Origin: Planctomycetaceae bacterium
GTDB taxonomy: Bacteria; Planctomycetota; Planctomycetia; Planctomycetales; Planctomycetaceae
DNA: 12,929 nt
Reading direction: 5' to 3'
Assembly (NCBI GenBank): GCA_015487825.1
Contig: WFOZ01000079.1
Location: 1-12,929, forward strand
The position numbers and the translations under genes were made by a program. How positions within the stretch are numbered: position 1 is the stretch's first letter; every line of letters begins with the position of its first letter. The notes below the pieces were generated by a model, which saw only the letters and a program-made list of their open reading frames with translations, was not told the DNA's origin and made no database searches. Positions 6,878 through 12,929 of this stretch are shown in pieces.

Positions 6878-8605
6878 TTATCTTCGCCAGCGAAGTAACA
6901 TGAACGCACCAAATGCGATACCACAGACAATCAGACTGATCATGGTTGTTGAAATCTGAGTCGAGCCAGCGGACTGACCGCTGAGTTCCGCTTCATCAAT
7001 CAGCAAAGCAGCTTCTTCGATTTCGGGATTTCCCTGAGTTGTCACTGCGGCAAAGTCCGCAGCAAATTGATCAAACTCTGCATCCTGAGATTCAGCTTCT
7101 TCCGGATTCATTCCCGGTGCAATCAGTATTGGTAAACTGCCTGCATCGCTCAGTGTCTGCTCTGCGAGCTGAGTCTGGTTTAAATCACCAACGAAAGGCA
7201 GACCGGGAGGTAAAGAGGAACTCTGATCAAGAGTCGTTACTTCCTGGTCCATAGTTTCATTTTTATTTCTGGTAGCTGCTCTGAGTTGTGAAATTCTGCT
7301 GGCTGAATCCGTTGGTTTTTCTACATGGTTGTTGCTCTCTATCGATTGATAAGATGTTGTTTTGATAGAACGCACTGTAGCATCTTCATTGAAGTGTTGC
7401 CCTGCCGGAGTGATTGTGGGAAGTCTGGCTGCCTGATTGGAGCGGGCGATTGACTGCTCGAATCTTGCGATGTCATCCAGTTTGTTGCCCTCAGCATTTT
7501 TGGTGCTGTTGAGCCACTCTTTGCTTAAATCAATAACGACCGGTGCAGCCTGTTTCACCTGAGTTGTTGATGTGTTGTTTAATTCAGCATTAGATGAATT
7601 GGATATAGAATTTGAATCGAGACTGGCAAGAAGCTGTTTTTTTCTTTGTCGTTCCCGCTCAGCAATTTCTGCAAGAATCTGTTCAGGAGTTATTTCTTCC
7701 GGCAAGAACGCTCCCTGTGTTTTCTTTTTCAAGGCAGAAGCCGTTTCGGCAATGATGCGGGCATCCAGTAAATTATTTTCCTGTATTAATCCTCGGGCCT
7801 TGGTCAGCATACCCCGAATATGCCCCAGCCCACTTTGGGATAGTTGTTCCACAGGATTGTCTGAGGAAGTCTTGTCGGCTTCCGGAGTCTTTGATGATTT
7901 AACCCACGGTAACTCCAGTGAATAATTATTTTCCCCGGAGACTTCAGAATCGGTAAGCTTTGCAATTCCGGGGATCTGTTTGGTCACAGAAGGTTTTTCG
8001 ATGATTTCAGACTGCTTTTGTTTTTGACTTCTGATGTACTGAGCGAACGAGTTGTCAGCTTGTTCAATCTGCTTCGAATCAGCAGTATTATTTTCATTAA
8101 GTTTTTCCAGTGAGGCTTTCAGAGCATCGAGAGAAGATGTCCCGTTATCAACCTGCGAAACAAGCTCTTTGTAATTTTCAAGTTCCGGTGAGGGTTGCTT
8201 TTTCTGCAGGCTGGAATTGTCAGACTGTGTTACCTGAAACGCCTGGTCAATTTCAGGTGAGGCATTTTCAGGAGGGGATGTAGATATATCTGCTATATGA
8301 GATAATCCGACAGAAGAATCTTCAGAAGTATTTCCCTGTTGAGATACTGAAGCGGGGACAACGGTTGCGGCATCATCAGTATTTATTGAGGCAACATGGT
8401 TCAGATCGGAAGGTTTTTTTTCCTGCGAAGCATTTTTTTCAACTGGTACTTCTTTCTCTGTTTCCGTTTTTGAGGCTTGCTTGGCGCCAAATCCCGGAAA
8501 ACCATAGTTCTTACCAACGCATCCCGCTAAAGAGGCGGCACACAGAATTATCGCCATTAACAGGTAGAATTTTGGCCAATGCCTTGGCTTGTATCTATGA
8601 AACAT
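6878..8605 (-). CDS. Long disordered lipoprotein with C-terminal membrane helix
   Basis: Function unknown. The 575-residue product begins with a lipoprotein signal (basic MFHRYKPRHWPKF, hydrophobic core, lipobox LAGC with Cys29), so it should be lipidated and anchored to a membrane. The next 520 residues are polar and low in hydrophobics, rich in Ser, Gln, Asn, Lys and Glu, and probably disordered, apart from helical or coiled-coil stretches such as the EEITPEQILAEIAERERQRK segment and the DARIIAETASALKKK segment. An acidic region (NPEEAESQDAEFDQFAADFA) precedes a single C-terminal membrane helix (STTMISLIVCGIAFGAFMLL) that ends in RWRR. A lipid anchor and a terminal helix in one chain is unusual. 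GTG 8620 would add five residues; ATG 8605 is preferred, with GGGGG eight bases upstream. A 7-bp dyad lies in the leader at 8644-8663. Probably upstream in an operon with the secreted gene. Confidence 0.82.
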   Translation of the reverse strand: MFHRYKPRHWPKFYLLMAIILCAASLAGCVGKNYGFPGFGAKQASKTETEKEVPVEKNASQEKKPSDLNHVASINTDDAATVVPASVSQQGNTSEDSSVGLSHIADISTSPPENASPEIDQAFQVTQSDNSSLQKKQPSPELENYKELVSQVDNGTSSLDALKASLEKLNENNTADSKQIEQADNSFAQYIRSQKQKQSEIIEKPSVTKQIPGIAKLTDSEVSGENNYSLELPWVKSSKTPEADKTSSDNPVEQLSQSGLGHIRGMLTKARGLIQENNLLDARIIAETASALKKKTQGAFLPEEITPEQILAEIAERERQRKKQLLASLDSNSISNSSNAELNNTSTTQVKQAAPVVIDLSKEWLNSTKNAEGNKLDDIARFEQSIARSNQAARLPTITPAGQHFNEDATVRSIKTTSYQSIESNNHVEKPTDSASRISQLRAATRNKNETMDQEVTTLDQSSSLPPGLPFVGDLNQTQLAEQTLSDAGSLPILIAPGMNPEEAESQDAEFDQFAADFAAVTTQGNPEIEEAALLIDEAELSGQSAGSTQISTTMISLIVCGIAFGAFMLLRWRR

Positions 8606-8643
8606 TGCCTGAACCCCCACGTCCCCGCTTTATTGAATCGTTT

Positions 8644-8663
8644 CTGTCAGGATTTTCTGACAG
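8644..8663 (-). promoter_or_regulatory. Perfect dyad in the leader of the lipoprotein gene
   Basis: CTGTCAG (8644-8650) and CTGACAG (8657-8663) form a perfect 7-bp inverted repeat around GATTTT, 38 bases before the preferred lipoprotein start. It could be an operator or an RNA stem in the 5' leader. A 12-bp palindrome, AGAATTAATTCT, lies further upstream at 8723-8734. No convincing promoter was identified. Confidence 0.35.
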
Positions 8664-8909
8664 TCTCAGCGCACCTCCCGCCCCATTTTCAAGTATCGAC
8701 TCTGATGGTTATAAGATTTGAAAGAATTAATTCTGATTTGACAGGTCTACTTATTGTACCTGAATTGCCATCGGGTAGGGCAGAAGGGCGAGTCGCTATT
8801 GCAAGGCTGAGTGATGGTGTTTCAATACAACGGCATTTTTTGCCTGCCGAATTCGTTATCTGGGAGCGAGGCGAGAAGCTAGCTGGGCAGCGGCAGATTT
8901 ACAGAGAGA

Positions 8910-8955
8910 AAGTGCCTCATAAGACGGTTTTGGAAAGCCGTCTTACGCGGCACTT
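8910..8955 (-). terminator. Two-layer hairpin, probable terminator of the STAS gene
   Basis: An outer 7-bp stem, AAGTGCC (8910-8916) with GGCACTT (8949-8955), and an inner 8-bp stem, TAAGACGG (8920-8927) with CCGTCTTA (8938-8945), are separated by a 3-by-3 internal loop and closed by a 10-base loop. Read on the minus strand, the stem ends in CACTTTCTCTCT, about 100 bases past the STAS stop, fitting an end to that transcript. On the plus strand a TTTTT lies six bases beyond it, so it may work in both directions. A dispersed repeat is the alternative. Confidence 0.45.
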
Positions 8956-9035
8956 GTCCTGTTTTTACCTGCTTCAGGTGAATATCTTCTGTTGGTAATA
9001 CCTGATTTACTACTGCGATTAAAACTCGTAACTTA

Positions 9036-9057
9036 TTACCATGGTAAGGGTTAACCC
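9036..9057. repeat. Two adjoining perfect palindromes at the STAS stop codon
   Basis: TTACCATGGTAA (9036-9047) is followed without a gap by GGGTTAACCC (9048-9057), which contains the stop codon of the STAS gene. Each is a perfect palindrome. Palindromes of this size are expected a few times by chance in 13 kb; their adjacency is the notable part. Confidence 0.4.
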
Positions 9058-9416
9058 AGCAGGTTTTCCAATGCGGTTGCTCTGTCTTCAAAATAGGGCC
9101 AGAGCTTAAAGATAGCCATGTTTTTAAGAACTTCGTGCATATTCTCGTTGGCGTTACAAATTGCTACCTTGCCGCCCCGGTTCTTTTTTTCCCGTCCTAT
9201 GATAATAAGTGCACCGATAAATTCAGAACCAAAATAATCCAGACGACTTAAATCGATAATCAATGCGGAAAAATCAGCATCGGCGACTAATGTGCGTACC
9301 GTATTGGCTTCCATCTGCAAATCGGCATACCGAAAGCTTGCACCTTGGCCAACTGGTGTTACGTAAATACAGGGAGGGGCTTTCTCCACTTCAAAAATCT
9401 TGAGATGACGTGCCAT
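9051..9416 (-). CDS. STAS-domain protein (anti-anti-sigma factor-like)
   Basis: This 121-residue single-domain cytoplasmic protein has the length and pattern of SpoIIAA/RsbV-type STAS proteins, which are switched by phosphorylation of one Ser or Thr and release a partner from an anti-sigma kinase. The core is visible as strand ALIIDLSRLDYFGSEFIGALIII (51-73) and strand GKVAICNANENMHEVLKNM (82-100), followed by the helix ending in ALENLLG. Ser64 in DYFGSEFIGAL is in the place of the phosphorylated Ser of the classic D-S-x-G loop, but the preceding Asp is Gly. Switching by phosphorylation is therefore plausible but unproven. No HATPase anti-sigma kinase, PP2C phosphatase or sigma factor adjoins it, and many planctomycete STAS proteins are orphan. 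No ribosome site is seen before ATG 9416. The leftward hairpin at 8910-8955 may end its transcript. Confidence 0.85.
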   Translation of the reverse strand: MARHLKIFEVEKAPPCIYVTPVGQGASFRYADLQMEANTVRTLVADADFSALIIDLSRLDYFGSEFIGALIIIGREKKNRGGKVAICNANENMHEVLKNMAIFKLWPYFEDRATALENLLG

Positions 9417-9972
9417 GAAAAGCAGACTGACTTTCTGTAATACTCTTTCAAAAAATGTATGAATTAGAGGTTCCTGTAAGGAGTTACTCCATCATCGAAA
9501 AAATTTCAATATGATCACGAACCAGGCAGGCGATTCGTCAGAATTGGATCGTTACACCCAGATGTGGCAGTTCAGGTAAAATAGGGGTAATACTCCCTAA
9601 TAATACACTGAAAACAGCCTGCATCACGAATCTTTCATGCATCTGAGGCGATATTCTTTTCTCGACAAACAGATTGGTATGATCCTTGCGGTGGAGAACA
9701 ATCGGTCTGTTTTAAGGAATATCGCGATTGTGCAAGAAATTGCAACCTGAAAGCAGAAAAAACTATCAATGTGAGGGTAAGTTCAATTCAAATAGACTTC
9801 TACCGACAAAAAAACGGAGTTAAATAGGAAAATATGCTTATCAGACCGGCAGTGCAGGAATATCAACTCTCCGTATATTGAAACCTCGCTTTTCTGGATT
9901 CTTTCTCATAGAATTATTGCCGGGCCGGAAAGAATTGAGATTCCACAAAAACAAAATAACTGTTTACTTCAA
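9417..9972. other. Divergent intergenic region (556 bases)
   Basis: Separates the leftward STAS gene from the rightward cytochrome gene, so it should hold both promoters. No gene is supported; the longest short ORF I note is 22 codons from ATG 9511. A 9-mer GTAATACTC occurs at 9437-9445 and 9587-9595, with a related GAGTTACTC at 9481-9489, the latter within the near-palindrome GGAGTTACTCC (9480-9490). TTGCAA (9740-9745) and TATCAA (9764-9769), 18 bases apart, are a weak promoter-like pair toward the cytochrome gene. Confidence 0.5.
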
Positions 9973-12633
9973 ATGGCATTAACGATGACATTTCACCACG
10001 AAAATAAAATTAAATTCTTTTGTGGTTTTTTTGTCATCTCCTGTCTGGCTTGTGGTTCTTTGTGGAAGAAGTCAGCAGCACAGGATTCTTCCACTTCAAA
10101 CTTTCGGGTTCGAAACGGGTTGCAGGCAATTTACGATTTCCGTGATGCCACCGGAGCGATTGTTAAAGATCAGGCGGGAGTTGGATCGCCGGTCAATCTG
10201 AAAATTGCAAACCTTAACAATGTGGTTCGAAAACCGGGATCACTGGAAGTAAAAAAGAAGACGCTCATTCGCTCTGTGAAGCCAGCGAATCGTATTACGG
10301 AATCGATTCGAAAAAGTAATGAATGCTCGCTGGAAGTTTGGTTACGACCAGCAACGATGCAGCAGAAAGGTCCTGCTCGCATCGTTACCTTGTCTCGTAA
10401 CAGCGGGGAGCGTAATTTTACTCTCGGGCAGGAAAACAGCAAAATTGAAGTCCGATTCCGTACGACAAAAACAAGTACCAACGGTATCCCCTCGGTAAGC
10501 ACCAAACCGAAAACATTACCTTTGAAACTGACACACATTGTTTATACCAGAAACCGAAATGGTCAGACGAAAATATATATCGATGGCAAGAAAAATAAAG
10601 AACAGCATATTTCAGGAAATACATCAAGCTGGAACGGTACTTATCACCTCGCTCTGGCGAACGAACTTTCGAATGATCGTCCCTGGGTGGGAACGTTATA
10701 TCTGGTTGCAGTTTATAATCGGGCATTGCAACCGGAAGATGTCGTAAGGAACTTCAAGGCCGGGCATGACGTTCTGGTAAAACCGAAAATGGCTGTTAAA
10801 AAAGAGGCAACTGCAGAACATTTTGAAACTGAAATTGCAGCGATCATTTCCAACCATTGCCTGGATTGCCACGATTCTACAACGAAAGAAGGCCAACTCG
10901 ATCTGTCTCGAAAAAAAGAGGCATTCAAGGGCGGAGAAAACGGACCGGTTATTGTTCCCGGCAGTTCCTCCAAAAGTTCACTTTGGAATCTTGTAAAACG
11001 CAATGAGATGCCAGAGGATCATCCTCCACTTTCCAACGAGGAAAAGAAACTGTTAAAGCAATGGATTGAGGCCGGGGCAATCTGGTCACTGGAGCAAATC
11101 GATCCAGCCGTTTACGTACATGGTCCGGATGACGCAAAAAACTGGGTCAGACGCCTGACCGTGCAGGAATATATTGCTTCTGTGAAAAGTTCCCTGGGTG
11201 TCGACATTTCGAAACAAGCACGTAACATTCTGCCTGCGGACATGAGAGCAGATGGTTTCAGTAACACCGCTTATAATCTGAATGTCGATTTGAAGCATGT
11301 CGAAGCGTACGCACGACTGGCGGAAATCATTGTCTCCCAAATGGATATTGCTGCCTTCGCCAGGAAATACACAAAAAGCGAAAGACTGACTGACAGAAAC
11401 ATGCGGCCGCTAATTTCTCAGATGGGAAAATTAATTTATCGTGCCCCGTTAAATGAACAGGAAATTGCAACGCTGCGTGGAATTTCGACAACTGTTGCCA
11501 GTACCGGCGGCGATTTCCAGGAAGCTGTCAGTTTAATTCTTGAAGCGATGCTGCAATCACCCCGGTTTTTGTATCGTATCGAAAATCAACAGGGCGATGG
11601 TACATTATGGTCGGTAGAGAAATACGAATTAGCCAACCGCATCAGTTACATTCTGTGGGGCGGTCCTCCCGATCAAAAATTAATTCGAGCCGCTGAAGAT
11701 GGAAAACTATCCGGTGACGATCTTAAAAAAGAGATTAAGCGAATGCTCGCTGCTCCGCTGGCAAAAGAGCGTTCGCTGGCATTCATCCACGATTGGCTGA
11801 ACCTCTCGCATCTCGATAATTTACGCCCCAGCCCGAAACGTTTTCCGAACTGGAATTCGAAGCTGGCTTCCGATATGCGTCGGGAAACGTTAGCTTTCTA
11901 TGAAGAAGTCGTCTGGAAACAGAAACGCCCCCTTTCTGATTTATTCAACGCCCAGGTCACTTTTCTTACACCGGAACTCGCAAAGCATTACGGCATCGAG
12001 CCACAAGGTCGCGGGTTGGTAAAATACGATTTGAAAGACATCCCGAGTCGCGGCGGTTTATTGACCCAGGGGGCAATACTGAGCGTGGGCGGAGATGATG
12101 CCTCGATGGTAACACGTGGCTTATTTATTATGCACGAATTACTGCGAGGTGTCGTCAAAGACCCTCCCCCTGGAATCGATACCACAAAACCACCAACAAC
12201 CCCGGGCCGTACACAACGCGATATCTCATTAACAAGAATTGCCAACCCCGCCTGTGGAGGATGTCATGTCAAATTTGAACCACTGGCGTTCGGTCTCGAA
12301 AAGTTTGACGGTCTCGGTTCTTTTCATGAGGTTGATCAACACAATAACAAACTGCGTGACGACGGCGAAATTCTTTTTCCAGGGGAAGCTCGCATGGTTA
12401 CCTACAATTCTTCAGCAGAGTTGATGGATCGGCTTGCCGGCAGTGAGCGTGTCAAAAAAAGCCTGGCATGGAAGCTGACGCAATTTTCTATCGGCAGACC
12501 ACTTACAGCAATCGATGCTCGCACTGTCGAGAAAATTTATCAGATTTCACAAAAAAATGGCGGTACTTATGAAGCTTTCATCACTGCGATTATTCTCAGT
12601 GACCTGGTGCAGAAAACACGAACGGAAAAATAA
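9973..12633 (+). CDS. LamG-PSCyt1-DUF1587/1595/1592/1588/1585 secreted haem protein
   Basis: An 886-residue exported protein of the planctomycete cytochrome group, whose function is unknown. After a signal peptide (FFCGFFVISCLACGSLWKKSAAQ) comes a LamG-like lectin/glucanase fold (about 45-270; SLEVWLRPATM, LTHIVYTRNRNGQTKIYIDG, GTLYLVAVYNRAL). Next is a PSCyt1 domain with a haem c motif C296-LD-C299-H300 and NEMPEDHPPLS, whose Met may be the axial ligand. The rest is DUF1587 (from about 392), DUF1595, DUF1592 (from about 546, YELANRISYILWG) and DUF1588 (from 692, SRGGLLTQGAIL), with a second haem motif C761-GG-C764-H765 in PACGGCHVKFEPL, then DUF1585 to the C-terminus. Two haems and a carbohydrate-like domain suggest an envelope redox protein near polysaccharide, an inference. 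The start may be ATG 9985. VISC resembles a lipobox, so a lipid anchor is not excluded. The DUF1552 gene follows after 91 bases, the usual pairing. Confidence 0.93.
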   Translation: MALTMTFHHENKIKFFCGFFVISCLACGSLWKKSAAQDSSTSNFRVRNGLQAIYDFRDATGAIVKDQAGVGSPVNLKIANLNNVVRKPGSLEVKKKTLIRSVKPANRITESIRKSNECSLEVWLRPATMQQKGPARIVTLSRNSGERNFTLGQENSKIEVRFRTTKTSTNGIPSVSTKPKTLPLKLTHIVYTRNRNGQTKIYIDGKKNKEQHISGNTSSWNGTYHLALANELSNDRPWVGTLYLVAVYNRALQPEDVVRNFKAGHDVLVKPKMAVKKEATAEHFETEIAAIISNHCLDCHDSTTKEGQLDLSRKKEAFKGGENGPVIVPGSSSKSSLWNLVKRNEMPEDHPPLSNEEKKLLKQWIEAGAIWSLEQIDPAVYVHGPDDAKNWVRRLTVQEYIASVKSSLGVDISKQARNILPADMRADGFSNTAYNLNVDLKHVEAYARLAEIIVSQMDIAAFARKYTKSERLTDRNMRPLISQMGKLIYRAPLNEQEIATLRGISTTVASTGGDFQEAVSLILEAMLQSPRFLYRIENQQGDGTLWSVEKYELANRISYILWGGPPDQKLIRAAEDGKLSGDDLKKEIKRMLAAPLAKERSLAFIHDWLNLSHLDNLRPSPKRFPNWNSKLASDMRRETLAFYEEVVWKQKRPLSDLFNAQVTFLTPELAKHYGIEPQGRGLVKYDLKDIPSRGGLLTQGAILSVGGDDASMVTRGLFIMHELLRGVVKDPPPGIDTTKPPTTPGRTQRDISLTRIANPACGGCHVKFEPLAFGLEKFDGLGSFHEVDQHNNKLRDDGEILFPGEARMVTYNSSAELMDRLAGSERVKKSLAWKLTQFSIGRPLTAIDARTVEKIYQISQKNGGTYEAFITAIILSDLVQKTRTEK

Positions 12634-12724
12634 TTTAAGCCTGGGTTATCAATTCAGAGAGGTACAATTGCAGCATCCTTTATAGAAAATCAGACATCAC
12701 ACCAGGAAGTGGACGTTGAGCACG

Positions 12725-12929
12725 ATGAAAAAAAATCAATTTAATCGCCGTACGGTTCTCAAAGGAATTGGCGGTATCACAATCGGCCTGCCTCTTCTGG
12801 AAGAAATGCTTGTTTCCTCTGCGCGGGCAGCGTCTTATGCAAAAGTTCCTGTCAGGGCATTTAATGTTTTCTTTGGTTTGGGAATGCCGTCCCCCCTTCA
12901 ATCGGAAGGTTATGATGGCGTGCTGGAAC
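12725..12929 (+). CDS. DUF1552 protein, Tat-exported (3' end cut off)
   Basis: The first 68 codons of a gene that runs off the right edge. The N-terminus has a twin-arginine signal, NRRTVLKGIGGITIGLPLLEEML, expected for export of a folded protein through the Tat system. The mature start, PVRAFNVFFGLGMPSP, matches the beginning of DUF1552 proteins, which regularly follow DUF1592/DUF1588 cytochromes in planctomycetes. The function is unknown; the parallel DUF1549/DUF1501 pairs suggest an associated redox or hydrolase partner, which is inference only. ATG 12725 is the simple start, but TTG 12716 is in frame and has AGGAAG (12704-12709) six bases upstream, and would add three residues (MST). It may share a transcript with the preceding gene. 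Confidence 0.85.
   Translation, partial: MKKNQFNRRTVLKGIGGITIGLPLLEEMLVSSARAASYAKVPVRAFNVFFGLGMPSPLQSEGYDGVLE

Larger units (their letters stand above)
8606..9050. other. Intergenic region between the lipoprotein and STAS genes
   Basis: About 445 bases without a supported gene. A plus-strand frame runs from ATG 8705 to 8998 (97 codons), but it has no ribosome site, runs through the 8910-8955 hairpin and has an unrecognised product, so it is not called. TTGACA at 8738-8743 resembles a -35 box for the plus strand but leads to no gene. The region holds the leader dyad, the large hairpin and a smaller ACCTG/CAGGT hairpin at 8967-8979. Confidence 0.5.

Noticed and set aside
8705..8998. 97-codon plus-strand ORF in the STAS-lipoprotein gap
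   Set aside because: It has no ribosome site, overlaps the 8910-8955 hairpin, has no recognisable domain, and ends in a cysteine/aromatic-rich tail unlike a folded protein.
9511..9579. 22-residue ORF in the divergent intergenic region
   Set aside because: Too short, with no ribosome site or known neighbour; such ORFs are expected by chance.
10027..10059. VISC as a lipobox in the LamG-cytochrome signal peptide
   Set aside because: The hydrophobic core before it is short and a type I cleavage near SAAQ is just as likely; kept only as a caution in the gene entry.

Overview
The window reads as chromosomal DNA from a planctomycete. The main evidence is the pair at the right edge. A secreted haem protein with an N-terminal LamG-like domain and the DUF1587/1595/1592/1588/1585 series is followed by the start of a Tat-exported DUF1552 protein, a pairing typical of Planctomycetota. 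Moderate GC content, many genes without a clear Shine-Dalgarno site, and several secreted proteins of unknown function fit this. The genus cannot be fixed from the sequence.

Layout: (1) 1-549, the 3' part of an ABC transporter ATPase of the LolD/MacB type, cut by the window edge. (2) 643-2406, a tight plus-strand cluster: a small secreted protein, a crotonase-family enzyme and a GNAT acetyltransferase, with gaps of 5 and 7 bases. (3) 2699-3784, a membrane acyltransferase-3 protein flanked by copies of a short hairpin repeat. (4) 4031-5167, an FtsW/RodA-type SEDS protein preceded by a possible 13-codon leader ORF. (5) 5287-9416, a minus-strand block, read from right to left: a STAS-domain protein, a long disordered lipoprotein with an extra C-terminal membrane helix, a secreted protein of unknown function, and a small YdcZ/DUF606-type membrane protein. 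(6) 9417-9972, a divergent intergenic region. (7) 9973 to the end, the LamG-cytochrome/DUF1592 protein and the truncated DUF1552 gene.

No rRNA, tRNA, CRISPR array, transposase or insertion sequence was seen. The genes do not form one obvious system. Region 2 may be one operon, regions 5 and 7 may each be co-transcribed in part, and the rest look like independent housekeeping or envelope genes.

The least ordinary signal is a family of short hairpins, each preceded by the tetranucleotide GTAG (about 564-586, 2611-2632 and 2658-2679, with a degenerate copy at 3804-3825). This is the architecture of REP elements mobilised by RAYT (Y1 REP-associated) transposases, and the middle two copies form a BIME-like inverted pair. 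Other points for follow-up are a two-layer hairpin at 8910-8955, an internal 30-bp tandem duplication in the small secreted protein, the possible ftsW leader ORF, and the double-anchored lipoprotein.
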